Of a stretch of 64,000 nt of DNA, positions 50,938-59,730 are shown in pieces (position 1 is the first letter of the stretch; each line of letters starts with the position of its first letter). A program made the translations under genes and the position numbers. The stretch lies in contig JBMNEO010000001.1 in the NCBI GenBank assembly GCA_050948825.1, positions 1 through 64,000 on the forward strand. Direction: 5' to 3'. Source of the stretch: DUQX01 sp050948825 (GTDB lineage: Bacteria; Bacillota; Dethiobacteria; DTU022; UBA8154). The notes beneath the pieces are model-generated. The model saw only the letters and a program-made list of their open reading frames with translations. It did no database searches and had not been told where the DNA came from.

Positions 50938-52248
50938 TTAGAACCTTCTGAAAGCCGGCTCGGGATGTTTATCCTGAAATATTTCCATACTCAATTTCTC
51001 ATTGTATGCTTTCAGCTTTTCCATACACTGGGGAATAATGCCGGTCGGCATGTGTCTTCCGCTAATAAAGCCTTTTTCATTAATACCTGACTGGTTATAA
51101 ACAAAGATATCCTGCATGGTGATCGTATCGCCTTCCATCCCGACCACCTCAGTTATCTTGACTATTTTGCGGCTCCCGTCATTAAGGCGAGACTGCTGAA
51201 TTATAAGGTCGATAGCCGAGGAAATCTGCTCCCGGATCGCCCGCAGGGGTAAATCCATCCCCGCCATAAGCACCATTGTCTCCAAACGTGCCAGGGCATC
51301 TCTGGGATTGTTGGCATGCAGGGTCGAGATTGATCCATCGTGTCCCGTATTCATCGCCTGAAGCATGTCAAGAGCCTCGCCCCCCCTTACCTCACCGACC
51401 ACAATACGATCGGGGCGCATCCGCAGTGAGTTGATGACGAGATCCCTGATCGCAATTCTTCCCTTGCCGTCTATATTCGGGGGACGGCTTTCCAGGGTAA
51501 CAACGTGCTCCTGCCAGAGCTGCAGCTCTGCCGCGTCTTCAATGGTAACGATGCGCTCCTTTTCAGGGATGAAGCTGGAAAGCACGTTTAAAGTAGTGGT
51601 TTTACCGCTGCCGGTCCCTCCGGAGACGATGATATTCGCCCGGGCGCGCACGCACCCCCTTAAAAAGTTTGCTATTTCCCTGGTCATCGTGCCAAAGCCG
51701 ATCAAATCCTCTGACTTAAAGGGGTCCGTGGCAAATTTCCGGATTGTCAGAACAGGACCCCTGACGGCCAGCGGCGGGATTATTGCGTTCACCCGCGAGC
51801 CGTCCGGCAGGCGGGCGTCAACCATCGGCGAACGATCGTCGATCCTTCTTCCCAGAGGAGCAAGGATCTTCTCTATCGTATGAACAACATGGGCATTGTC
51901 CCGGAAACATACACCGGTTTTTATAATTTTTCCGTCCCGTTCAATAAAAACCTGGTCGCAGCTGTTTACCATAATCTCTGTAACGGTAGGATCGTGAATG
52001 AGCGGATCTATCGGACCGTAACCGAGGATTTCATCTGCCACATCCTCAATGACTTTTTGGCTGTCGCTTTGCGAGAGTTCCCGGCCAAACTCATTCAGGA
52101 CAACTTCTAAAGTGCGGTTTATTTGCTTGTAGAGATGTTCCTTTCGAGCCGGATTCATTCTCTCCGGGAAAAATGCGCTGTCTGTCGTACCAATGACCTG
52201 TCGCAGGGTTTCACTGACAATTATGTCCAGCTCTATTTTCTTATTCAT
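50938..52248 (-). CDS. cpaF: CpaF/TadA pilus assembly ATPase (copy 2)
   Basis: A 436-residue hexameric ATPase. N-terminal helical part, MVNSCDQVFIERDGKI, Walker A in VSGGTGSGKTTTLNVLSS, Asp box TIEDAAELQL, Walker B with RPDRIVVGEVRGGEALDMLQAMNTGHDGS. It powers assembly (and in some species retraction) of Flp pili. It overlaps cpaE by 8 bases. Very similar in its core to 57533-59647 but without the acidic extension. Confidence 0.95.
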   Translation of the reverse strand: MNKKIELDIIVSETLRQVIGTTDSAFFPERMNPARKEHLYKQINRTLEVVLNEFGRELSQSDSQKVIEDVADEILGYGPIDPLIHDPTVTEIMVNSCDQVFIERDGKIIKTGVCFRDNAHVVHTIEKILAPLGRRIDDRSPMVDARLPDGSRVNAIIPPLAVRGPVLTIRKFATDPFKSEDLIGFGTMTREIANFLRGCVRARANIIVSGGTGSGKTTTLNVLSSFIPEKERIVTIEDAAELQLWQEHVVTLESRPPNIDGKGRIAIRDLVINSLRMRPDRIVVGEVRGGEALDMLQAMNTGHDGSISTLHANNPRDALARLETMVLMAGMDLPLRAIREQISSAIDLIIQQSRLNDGSRKIVKITEVVGMEGDTITMQDIFVYNQSGINEKGFISGRHMPTGIIPQCMEKLKAYNEKLSMEIFQDKHPEPAFRRF

Positions 52249-53416
52249 TTCCTGTTGCCACCCCGTTTTCTAATATTTTACGTGCTATGCGCTGAATGCC
52301 GCGGCTGATTCTTGCCCGGGGATTGAGCAGGACAACAGGAACGCCTTTGTTTAATGACGAAGATACCAGCCTGTGCTCCGCCGGCAGCAACCCGTAAAGG
52401 CTTTGCTCCAGAGTTGTCTCGACATCCCTGCTCTTTATCTCACCCCGCGGTTCTGCCTTGTTAAGCAGCAGTCTTATCTTATGCCTGGGATAGTTAATAG
52501 TATTTAAAGAAACCATGCAGGCCCTGGTATTGCGAATCGCAGCTAAATCCTGCGTGGTAACAAGCATGAGCAGGTCGGCTTCCTGAAAGGCAGGGCTCAT
52601 TGCGTCACCGGCACTTACAGGCAGATCTATAACAACATAATCAAATCCTTCTTGCAGGATCTTGATGATTGCTTCAACATGATCGGCGCCAATGAAATTT
52701 GTCATCTGCGGCTGTACGTTGGCGGCCAGCACCTTGACGCCGGATTGATGCTCAGTGAGGTAGCCGTTTAACAGATCACTGTCAAGGTTGCGGATATCAT
52801 TGACAACATCGGCAATTGTATAACGCGGAATAAGATTTAAGGCCAGAGAAATACTGCCAAAATCGAGGTCTAGATCTAACAGCGCTACCTTCTTACCTTT
52901 ATGCTTCGCCAGGGAAACCGCAAGGTTTGTGGAGAAAAAGGTTTTGCCGACGCCTCCTTTGGTGCTAAATACCGTAATAACCTTTCCCCTGCGGAGGTCT
53001 TTTTCCGCTCCGGGCTTTTTCTCTCGTTGCAGCTCCCTTTTCTTCTTCTCCAGCTGAAAGCTGCGGTGGATGGCATCAACCAGTTTTGATGGTGGAAAGG
53101 GATAGACGATCGCGTCCTTTGCCCCGGCAATAATCGTTTTACGCATAGCTTCTTCATTTATTTCATCTTCAATCATGATAGTCGAAATCCAGGAGTGGGA
53201 TAAAGAAAGCTGTTCCGCCAGCTTGTAACCGTCTTCCGAAAGAAGTGCATCAATGAGCATCACATCCGGATTACTTTTCTCCACCATTTCCAGCGCCTCT
53301 TCAGCACTGCCGGCTTCACCTTCCAGCTTGATAAACTCCACATTGGAAAGGGTTCCGGCGATAGCTGACCGCTTTTCCGGGTCATTTTCAACAACGAGTA
53401 CTTTAATACGCTCCAT
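52241..53416 (-). CDS. cpaE: CpaE: receiver-like domain plus MinD-type ATPase
   Basis: A 391-residue protein. An N-terminal receiver-like domain (1-125) with VVENDPEKRSA and PDVMLIDAL, then a ParA/MinD ATPase with deviant Walker A FSTKGGVGKTFFSTNLAVSLA and LLDLDLDFGS. CpaE places the Tad machinery at its site in the cell. GGGAGAGGTG precedes the ATG. Part of the cpaB-cpaE-cpaF-tadB-tadC run. Confidence 0.93.
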   Translation of the reverse strand: MERIKVLVVENDPEKRSAIAGTLSNVEFIKLEGEAGSAEEALEMVEKSNPDVMLIDALLSEDGYKLAEQLSLSHSWISTIMIEDEINEEAMRKTIIAGAKDAIVYPFPPSKLVDAIHRSFQLEKKKRELQREKKPGAEKDLRRGKVITVFSTKGGVGKTFFSTNLAVSLAKHKGKKVALLDLDLDFGSISLALNLIPRYTIADVVNDIRNLDSDLLNGYLTEHQSGVKVLAANVQPQMTNFIGADHVEAIIKILQEGFDYVVIDLPVSAGDAMSPAFQEADLLMLVTTQDLAAIRNTRACMVSLNTINYPRHKIRLLLNKAEPRGEIKSRDVETTLEQSLYGLLPAEHRLVSSSLNKGVPVVLLNPRARISRGIQRIARKILENGVATGNE

Positions 53417-53420
53417 GAAA

Positions 53421-54164
53421 TCACCTCTCCCTGAACGATTCTAAGTTTTCGGGGCTATAATAATCAAGCCCTACTGTTTCTTCGTCGAGCGGCGAGCGCA
53501 GGCTCAGGTGGAAAGTCCCGTTAACATTGGCAAAGGCAAGCACTTCGGCCTGCGCCGGAGTAACCAGAAGCGTTACTGAATTTACAAGCTGCCTTTCCTC
53601 ATTATCCTGCGGAAGGGTATGCTCTCCGACAGCCAGCACAGTGACATTTTGAACCACGGTGTAAACGATGGGGACTTCTTTGATGTCAGTATCGTCATAG
53701 GAAACCAGAACATCAACCTTATCCCCCGCCGAAATATAACCGGCAACCCCGATTTCCTCGCTGTTTATGGGGATAGAAAACCCCCTGAGTTTTTCCGGCA
53801 CACGGTAAGACAGCCCGGCCCGCCTGACGTCCGTAGCAACCCGGCTTTTCAGGACCTGCTCTCCTTTAATAATATCCGCCCTGGAGATGCCGCCGACAGC
53901 CTCGTCCAAACTCGTCAGGGCCTCCGGATGCAGAGTATCTTCCGGGACAGAAGTAATTGTGAGCATCTCCGATGTTATTCTGCTGTGCTGCGGTATTGTA
54001 ATACCGGCGACCACCACGTCTGTTTGTGGGACGGGCGGCAGCGTTGAAGCCGCAGCAGGGTTTTTAAGATACTGGTTTAACGCTAAAACTGTAATAAGTC
54101 CCATAATCACCGCCAATAACAAAAGCTTTCTACCGGATTTCAAAAGAATACCCGCCCCTTTCAA
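53421..54164 (-). CDS. cpaB: CpaB/RcpC pilus assembly protein
   Basis: A 247-residue protein. Membrane helix near residues 12-30, SAF domain (VVVAGITIPQHSRITSEMLTI ... GISRADIIKGEQVL), and the C-terminal CpaB domain with LRGFSIPINSEEIGVAGYISAGDKVDVLV. The start is TTG; an alternative TTG seven codons later has AAAGGGGCGGG upstream. CpaB acts in the cell envelope as a link between the platform and the pilus. Only 4 bases before cpaE. Confidence 0.92.
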   Translation of the reverse strand: MKGAGILLKSGRKLLLLAVIMGLITVLALNQYLKNPAAASTLPPVPQTDVVVAGITIPQHSRITSEMLTITSVPEDTLHPEALTSLDEAVGGISRADIIKGEQVLKSRVATDVRRAGLSYRVPEKLRGFSIPINSEEIGVAGYISAGDKVDVLVSYDDTDIKEVPIVYTVVQNVTVLAVGEHTLPQDNEERQLVNSVTLLVTPAQAEVLAFANVNGTFHLSLRSPLDEETVGLDYYSPENLESFRER

Positions 54165-54171
54165 TTGAGCT

Positions 54172-55101
54172 TTACTCCACTAGCACAAGGTTGTAAACAC
54201 CAAAGTCATTTTCATCAGCAGGATCATCGGGTGAAGAAGGCGAAGCGTTATTCGGCAAAAACCATTTAATAAACTTCCCCGTAACATTACACATATTTCC
54301 ACTGCCCTCTACCCCTGTTATCTCGAAGCATGCAAAGCCGGCCACCTGTATCGAACCTCTCCCGCTTACATCTGTTATGCTGCTGTCATAAAGCGGGATT
54401 ATAACAATCGTGTCATTATGGTCAAGCCTGTAACTTATCCCTTGATTTGTAGGCCCGGACATGTTTCCCGGTTCGGTGTCGATATAATCACCAATGGAGA
54501 TTACTCCCTGGTAACCGTGCTTGATATTATTCCTGTAGTTGTTCGCTCCCGTACCCCCGAGAGCGATTGCGCCGAAATTACCATTGCCGATGGATCCGTC
54601 CTGCCATTTTCCAACTTTGAGCAGGACCTCTTCGCCGTAACTATAATCTTCTCCGGGAGGCGGCATAGGTACGATAAAGGGAACAATCCCGGTTACCGCC
54701 CTGGCCGGCTTGATCGCAGCTTTGGCCCGCGCAGATACTGACGTTGAATGAAAGCCCAGGACCTTTGCAAATGAGAAGTCAACAACCTGGCTGGCGGATA
54801 CCGTGATTTCACAATTGTTGCCGGAGACAGTTACGGTAACATTCTCCGGCTCTGCCCCGTTTTTCGAAGCATATTCAAGCGCTCTCGTTTCGGCTTGAGC
54901 GGGGTTGCTTACCAGTTCCTGGGCTCCCGCCAGCGCTGCGGCATCGGCAGCGGTAACCATTTTTCTTCTGGCATAGGCGATACTCCCTACATCGGTAACC
55001 ATCGCCGTTAAGCCGAGCAAAAATACCATTGCGGCGGCGATAATTACAAGGACACCCCCATTTTCATCGGTTAGCAGCAAATTAAACTTTTTCTTCATTA
55101 C
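54172..55101 (-). CDS. TadG-like pilus assembly protein
   Basis: A 309-residue protein starting at MKKKFNLLLT (AAAGGATG upstream). N-terminal TadE/G-like segment GGVLVIIAAAMVFLLGLTAMVTDVGSIAYARRKMVTAADAAALAGAQEL with the conserved Asp and the A-A-A-L-A-G helix; the rest is a beta-rich extracytoplasmic domain with Gly/Asn turns. Members act as minor pseudopilins or assembly factors of Flp pili. Located between tadE and cpaB. Confidence 0.87.
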   Translation of the reverse strand, partial: VMKKKFNLLLTDENGGVLVIIAAAMVFLLGLTAMVTDVGSIAYARRKMVTAADAAALAGAQELVSNPAQAETRALEYASKNGAEPENVTVTVSGNNCEITVSASQVVDFSFAKVLGFHSTSVSARAKAAIKPARAVTGIVPFIVPMPPPGEDYSYGEEVLLKVGKWQDGSIGNGNFGAIALGGTGANNYRNNIKHGYQGVISIGDYIDTEPGNMSGPTNQGISYRLDHNDTIVIIPLYDSSITDVSGRGSIQVAGFACFEITGVEGSGNMCNVTGKFIKWFLPNNASPSSPDDPADENDFGVYNLVLVE

Positions 55102-55142
55102 ACAGTCATCCTTTTTGCTTGCCGGGCCATGATCAAACTCAA

Positions 55143-55652
55143 TCATGTGACCGGCAGGATTTTCGTGCCGTCCTCATCGCCCCCGGGGATAAGGGCAAGG
55201 TCCGCCGTCGAAATTAAGGCAGAGGCGGCCTGCCCAACCTCGAGGCGCATTGACGCGGTGGAGACCAGCGGAAAGACATCTCCGACCATTCTATCCAGAA
55301 TGGGAACAATTACATCCACAGATGCATTAACCGTGACTTCTATTTCTTCGCCAACGATACGGTTTGAAGGGCCGGGGGTGATGGAGATAGAATCGGAAGA
55401 AACATTGAGAAATGGCGTAGAAGCCACACAATCTAAAACCATGCTCTTAACATCGTCATCTGATTTTCCGACCGCAGCAAGGCGCGCTCCATCCCTGACT
55501 GCATGTGAAATAGTAAGCTGGCCATTAAAGATCAAACCAAACTGAAGTATGCCGAAAAGCAGCGGGGGCAGGACAAATATTAATAAGAGCGCAAACTCAA
55601 CCAGAGACTGCCCCTTTTCCGTTTTTTTCATAAACTTCAGCAGCTTAACCAT
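55143..55652 (-). CDS. tadE: TadE minor pseudopilin
   Basis: A 169-residue protein with the TadE motif TEKGQSLVEFALLLIFVLPPLLFGILQFGLI, which contains the processing glycine and the Glu at position +5 of a type IV-like prepilin. The remainder is beta-rich and ends in the extracytoplasm. AGGAG before ATG. Substrate of the prepilin peptidase encoded directly upstream. Confidence 0.9.
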   Translation of the reverse strand: MVKLLKFMKKTEKGQSLVEFALLLIFVLPPLLFGILQFGLIFNGQLTISHAVRDGARLAAVGKSDDDVKSMVLDCVASTPFLNVSSDSISITPGPSNRIVGEEIEVTVNASVDVIVPILDRMVGDVFPLVSTASMRLEVGQAASALISTADLALIPGGDEDGTKILPVT

Positions 55653-55740
55653 GCTCTCACACTCCTAACCTGGACATAGCCGGCGGCAACAGGCTTGCCC
55701 CGCCTGCTTGCAGGCAACGGCAGCACGTTGCCGGAATAAT

Positions 55741-56340
55741 TTAAAACAGGCTGTATAAAACGGGCTGTGCAGCTCCGCTTAAGGCGATAATTGTTCCTGC
55801 TGCTATGGCTACACCGTAAGGCAAATAGACCTTTTCCGCTGAATGCGTCTCAAAAGAAGATGATAATAATAATGATAGCTGATTAAGATAAGGGTTTCTG
55901 AATCTAAAATAAAGTAAAGCAAGCAAGGGAACGGCAACAAAGGCCAGTATTTTCTTTAATATTCTTAAAAACTGCCGGTTATAAATTAGATAGATAACAG
56001 CAAGAATTCCCCCGCAAAAAGCGGTAAATACCGCGGCATAAAAAACAAACTGCAATCCTTTTAAAGCGCCGATAGCCCCCAGGAGTTTTACATCGCCCCC
56101 TCCCATGCCGCCGAGCATAAAGGGGATGAAAAAAATGGCTAACCCTAATAGCAGGCCGTAAACGCTGAACAAAAAACCTTCCGGCCCGCCCGTAATTGTA
56201 TGAGCCAGCAAACCCCAGAGCATTACCGGAAACGTCAGGAAGTTGGGGATTTTTTTCCTGGTAAGGTCAAAAAAAAGCGCTGCCAGCAGCAGGGCAAGCA
56301 ATATATAATCGTTATACTGTAAAGGCAGTTGTAAAATCAT
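55741..56340 (-). CDS. cpaA: TadV/CpaA-type prepilin peptidase
   Basis: A 199-residue protein with about six hydrophobic helices. The two aspartates of this aspartic protease family appear in LFFDLTRKKIPNFLTFP (D-x-x-x-x-x-x-x-N type) and GGMGGGDVKLLGAIGA (GxGD motif). It cleaves Flp, TadE and TadG-like prepilins at the glycine. AGGAGCG precedes the ATG. Sits immediately behind the Flp pilin gene. Confidence 0.94.
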   Translation of the reverse strand: MILQLPLQYNDYILLALLLAALFFDLTRKKIPNFLTFPVMLWGLLAHTITGGPEGFLFSVYGLLLGLAIFFIPFMLGGMGGGDVKLLGAIGALKGLQFVFYAAVFTAFCGGILAVIYLIYNRQFLRILKKILAFVAVPLLALLYFRFRNPYLNQLSLLLSSSFETHSAEKVYLPYGVAIAAGTIIALSGAAQPVLYSLF

Positions 56341-56434
56341 AAGAACGCTCCTGCTAATTCAAGTAATCGGGGGAGAAAACACCCCGGAGATACTGCTCCC
56401 GCGATGAAGAGGCCTTTTGTATCTTCATTACGTT

Positions 56435-56608
56435 TTATGGCCAGTTCAGAGCCTCGTGATTGATAAATGTATTAAATAAAGCCAGCACTTGCCCCCCCAG
56501 CTGCCTCAGGGCAAAAGAGACAATCAGGACAACGAAGGCAATAATCAGGGAATATTCCATCAGACCCTGTCCCTCATCCAAATACAACTTTTTTATGTAA
56601 ACAGTCAT
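56435..56608 (-). CDS. flp: Flp-type pilin, 57 residues
   Basis: A short gene reading MTVYIKKLYLDEGQGLMEYS at the start. The motif G-QGLMEY places cleavage after Gly13, with Glu at +5 and Tyr at +6 as in Flp pilins. A hydrophobic stretch LIIAFVVLIVSFAL follows, then a longer C-terminal end than in the other pilin here (57 versus 39 residues). AGAGGATAAGCT before the ATG. It lies between the second Flp gene and the prepilin peptidase gene. Confidence 0.9.
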   Translation of the reverse strand: MTVYIKKLYLDEGQGLMEYSLIIAFVVLIVSFALRQLGGQVLALFNTFINHEALNWP

Positions 56609-56635
56609 AGCTTATCCTCTTTTTGCTGAAGATTT

Positions 56636-56676
56636 TTTGTTACCTGCCCCCTGGGAAACAGGGGGCAGGTAACAAA
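56636..56676 (-). other. 18-bp intercistronic hairpin between the two Flp genes
   Basis: TTTGTTACCTGCCCCCTG pairs exactly with CAGGGGGCAGGTAACAAA around GGAAA. Neither side carries a terminator T run in the right place, so it more likely protects or trims the upstream pilin mRNA. Confidence 0.75.
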
Positions 56677-56763
56677 AGCTTATCTTTAAGAATTTAGCTA
56701 TACTAATCTACTTCGCACGCTCCCGTCTAATCCTTTGTAATTTCTCAAAAACTATTAATTTCA

Positions 56764-56883
56764 TCACCCAATAGTTCCTAGCACCCCAATAACCGCCACC
56801 GCAATCAACACCAGGATCAAGGCGTATTCCGCCAGGCCCTGTCCTTCCTCGTCCCTGACCAATCTGGAAATCATTTTCAGCAT
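56764..56883 (-). CDS. flp: Flp-type pilin, 39 residues
   Basis: A tiny gene starting MLKMISRLVRDEEGQGLAEY, behind AAGGAGGTAAAAGAA. Cleavage after Gly14 gives a mature pilin starting QGLAEYALIL, with Glu at +5 and Tyr at +6, exactly the Flp pattern; the remainder is one hydrophobic helix ending TIG. This is probably the major pilin. The gene is followed by the strong hairpin at 56636-56676. Confidence 0.92.
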   Translation of the reverse strand: MLKMISRLVRDEEGQGLAEYALILVLIAVAVIGVLGTIG

Positions 56884-57028
56884 TTCTTTTACCTCCTTAA
56901 TTCTTATTGTTCATTGACAAAACAAGCGAGAAAATAACCCTCCATTAAAACCTGCCCTTGCTTTAATAACCTGCTTTTTCCCCCACGCTACACCTCCTTA
57001 AAGTGGTTTTCTAACTGGAGTAAGTTTA

Positions 57029-57505
57029 TTAGTCCATTGAGGAACACTCATTATCCGGACACAGAATCAGGTGAAACAAACCCCTGTAACAGGCCCCCAC
57101 CAGCGCTTCGGCCTCCTCGGGGTAAACAGCTAGCGTTACCGCAGTTTGATGCTCTCCGGTTTCTTCTTCCGCCTCCCCGGAAGAGAGCACGAGGGCATTT
57201 TTTGCGGCGGTGTAGACCGGGGGCGGTTCACCGTTGCCGCGGTCAATCGCAACAAGCACGTCCACCCGGGCGCCGCAGCTCATATACCTGGACAAACCGG
57301 ATAATTTATTTACCGGGATGGATATGCCGCGCATCTTCTTGGGAATCAGGCTGGAGAGGTTTCTTTCCGGATTTGTTTCCGCTAGAGGCGGGTCAACTTC
57401 ATTTTCCCGCTGCTCATCCCGAACCTCATTTTTAACCTCATCTGCAACCTCTTCTTCAACCTCCGGCTCCTCTTCAGCTTCCCGGACCGGAAGGGGTTCC
57501 ACCAA
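57029..57505 (-). CDS. CpaB-like protein lacking the N-terminal SAF region
   Basis: A 158-codon frame. The C-terminal 100 residues match the second half of CpaB (MRGISIPVNKLSGLSRYMSCGARVDVLV). The first 50 are acidic linker (EEEPEVEEEV). There is no membrane helix or ribosome binding site, and it lies in the same reading frame as the preceding cpaF, separated by two TGA codons (57533-57535 and 57521-57523). Either a remnant or the end of a CpaF-linker-CpaB product; the other frame between 57768 and 57500 is also open. Confidence 0.55.
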   Translation of the reverse strand: MVEPLPVREAEEEPEVEEEVADEVKNEVRDEQRENEVDPPLAETNPERNLSSLIPKKMRGISIPVNKLSGLSRYMSCGARVDVLVAIDRGNGEPPPVYTAAKNALVLSSGEAEEETGEHQTAVTLAVYPEEAEALVGACYRGLFHLILCPDNECSSMD

Positions 57506-57532
57506 AGTTGCGCTATGCGGTCAACAGTATCT

Positions 57533-59647
57533 TCACGGGGATAGATCGCTATGTTGCCTTCCCCGAAAGAAGCCGGAGACAGCGGAGGAGATGCTGGAGG
57601 ACTGCTCGCCGGCGGAAATATCCCTCCGGACAGCGGAACTAATGAGCACCAATCTGTTTTCCCTGTTACCCTGCCTGTCAAACTCACTTCTGCTTTGGCT
57701 GAAATATTCTTTTCCTTCCGTTTTAACCGGATGATCTGTTTCCACTTCAGCCGGCTCATTTGGATCAACTGCGTTATTTAGATTAGCTTCTGGATTAACT
57801 TCTTCTTCTGGATCAACTGCTTCATCTGTCTCATCAATGTCATTAGCATCATAAGTATTATCAATATCATCAATATCATCAATATCATCAATATCATCTA
57901 TTTGATCAGTATCATCAGTATCATCTGTTACATCCAGATAATCTGTATCATCGTCTATTGCCCCCGAATAACTTGTTTCCTCTGTATAACTTGTTTTATA
58001 CATATAATTTGTTTCATTTAATACATCAGCTTCATCCATATCATCTGTTCCATCTGTTTCATAGGCTTCGTATGTTTCATAAGCTTCATCTATCTCGCCC
58101 ATTTCATCCAGATCTTCCAGATCATCCAGATCCTCAAGATCTTTTTTTTCTTTTATTTCCCCGATCATTTCATCTGATCCGGCCACCCCATCATCTTCAT
58201 GTAAATATTTCGCCTCTTCAGCAAGCGGCTCCACTGGCGGCTCTTTTTCCTCCACTTCTTCCTGTTCGCGGGGTTGCTGTGCCTGGTATTTCTCCTGTAA
58301 GCCTTCAATGCAGTCCGCCTCACCGCAAGCCCTCAACTTATCAATACATCTGGGGGTTGTCCCCGTGTATTTATGCTCGCCCTGGACCATCCCGCTCTCG
58401 TTCAGACCGTCCTGCTGAAAGACAAAGATATCCTGCAGGGTTATATGGTCTTTCTCCATTCCCACCACTTCGCTAATCCTGGTTATTTTGCGCGTCCCGT
58501 CGCTGAAACGGGACTGCTGGATAATCAGCTCTATGGCAGAACTTATCTGCTCTCTGACAGCGGGCAGGGGAAGGTCCATACCGGCCATCAGCACCATGGT
58601 TTCCATACGAGTCAGCGCCTCACGGGGATTATTTGCGTGCAGGGTGGATATAGAACCATCGTGTCCTGTATTCATGGCCTGCAGCATGTCAAGCGTTTCA
58701 GCCCCTCTGACCTCTCCGACCACGATGCGATCCGGCCTCATGCGCAGGGAATTGATCACCAGTTCCCTAATCGTATACTGTCCCCTGCCTTCAATGTTGG
58801 CCGGGCGGCTCTCCAGGGTAACGACGTGATCCTGCTGTAGTTGTAGCTCGGCTGTATCTTCGATAGTAATTATCCTTTCGTGATCGGGTATGAAACTTGA
58901 AAGCACATTCAGGGTGGTCGTCTTACCGCTGCCGGTCCCGCCGGAGACGATAATATTGACGCGCGACCTCACGCAGGCCTTGAGAAACATAACCATCTCC
59001 TCTGTCATCGTTCCCAGTTCTAATAAGTCTTCCACGGTAAAGGGATCAGCAGCAAATTTTCGGATCGTCAGTGACGGCCCCTTGAGGGCCAGGGGCGGAA
59101 TAATGGCATTTACGCGTGAGCCGTCCGGCAAGCGGGCATCTACCGTCGGTGAACTCTCGTCAATCCTCCTGCCCAAGGGGGTGATGATTTTATTAATAAC
59201 GTGTAGAACATGCTCGTTATTCCGGAAAGTAACCTCCGTCTTGGCAATTCTGCCGTCCCGCTCCACATAGACATTATCATAGCCGTTCACCATAATTTCA
59301 GTAACGGCAGGATCATCGAGCAGCGAATTTATCGGGCCATAACCAAATATCTCATCGCAGACGTATTGAATTACTTTTTGCTTGTCGCTCTGTGAAAGAT
59401 GAAGGCTGCTCTCTTCCAGTACCGCTACCAGTGTATCGTAAATCTGCTCCGTGAACTGCCTCATTTGGAATGAGTCGAGCTTTTCTAGCACCAGCTTATC
59501 GTCTACTGAATCTATAACCTTTGTTAAGGTTTTGGATGCAATCTCTTCCAGCTCTTTTTTCCTGTCTGTGATATTATTTGATGAGGGTTCCCTGCTAAGC
59601 AGCTGCGGTCTCTTCCCATTGAACCTTAATTGCTGTTTTGGAAACAT
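57533..59647 (-). CDS. cpaF: CpaF/TadA pilus assembly ATPase (copy 1) with long acidic C-terminal extension
   Basis: A 704-residue protein. Start at MFPKQQL with AAGGGTGGG upstream; a longer frame would run through the riboswitch. Residues 1-430 are the CpaF core: VSGGTGSGKTTTLNVLSS, TIEDTAELQL and RPDRIVVGEVRGAETLDMLQAMNTGHDGS. The last 270 residues are a low-complexity Asp/Glu/Thr/Ile chain with repeats such as DDI and YETYEAYET, not normal for CpaF. First gene of the Tad operon and directly controlled by a c-di-GMP-I-type riboswitch. The tail's end may be affected by indels. Confidence 0.9.
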   Translation of the reverse strand: MFPKQQLRFNGKRPQLLSREPSSNNITDRKKELEEIASKTLTKVIDSVDDKLVLEKLDSFQMRQFTEQIYDTLVAVLEESSLHLSQSDKQKVIQYVCDEIFGYGPINSLLDDPAVTEIMVNGYDNVYVERDGRIAKTEVTFRNNEHVLHVINKIITPLGRRIDESSPTVDARLPDGSRVNAIIPPLALKGPSLTIRKFAADPFTVEDLLELGTMTEEMVMFLKACVRSRVNIIVSGGTGSGKTTTLNVLSSFIPDHERIITIEDTAELQLQQDHVVTLESRPANIEGRGQYTIRELVINSLRMRPDRIVVGEVRGAETLDMLQAMNTGHDGSISTLHANNPREALTRMETMVLMAGMDLPLPAVREQISSAIELIIQQSRFSDGTRKITRISEVVGMEKDHITLQDIFVFQQDGLNESGMVQGEHKYTGTTPRCIDKLRACGEADCIEGLQEKYQAQQPREQEEVEEKEPPVEPLAEEAKYLHEDDGVAGSDEMIGEIKEKKDLEDLDDLEDLDEMGEIDEAYETYEAYETDGTDDMDEADVLNETNYMYKTSYTEETSYSGAIDDDTDYLDVTDDTDDTDQIDDIDDIDDIDDIDNTYDANDIDETDEAVDPEEEVNPEANLNNAVDPNEPAEVETDHPVKTEGKEYFSQSRSEFDRQGNRENRLVLISSAVRRDISAGEQSSSISSAVSGFFRGRQHSDLSP
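57858..57905 (-). repeat. 9-bp tandem repeat encoding DDI units
   Basis: ATCATCAAT is repeated about four times on the plus strand in the acidic tail of CpaF copy 1. Slippage would change length in steps of three residues. Confidence 0.8.
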
Positions 59648-59675
59648 TTTTATCCCACCCTTATTCTGAGAAATC

Positions 59676-59706
59676 AGGAAAACAAATACCCGGCGCCGGC
59701 GCCGGG
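59676..59706 (-). terminator. GC hairpin between riboswitch B and the cpaF start
   Basis: CCCGGCG pairs with CGCCGGG around CCGG; on the minus strand TATTTGTTTT follows. The position, between aptamer and start codon, fits the expression platform of the riboswitch. Confidence 0.7.
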
Positions 59707-59730
59707 ATGCACGAATAAGGATTATAAAAA

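Noticed and set aside
57515..57540. Two in-frame TGA codons read as selenocysteine
   Set aside because: No SECIS-like hairpin was seen directly behind them, no reason for Sec in CpaF or CpaB, and indels explain the region more simply.
57382..57768. Frame with GEGNIAIYPREDTVDRIAQLWW as a separate gene
   Set aside because: No start site, and the end is the shifted acidic linker. It may be a short true segment between two indels, but not an independent gene.
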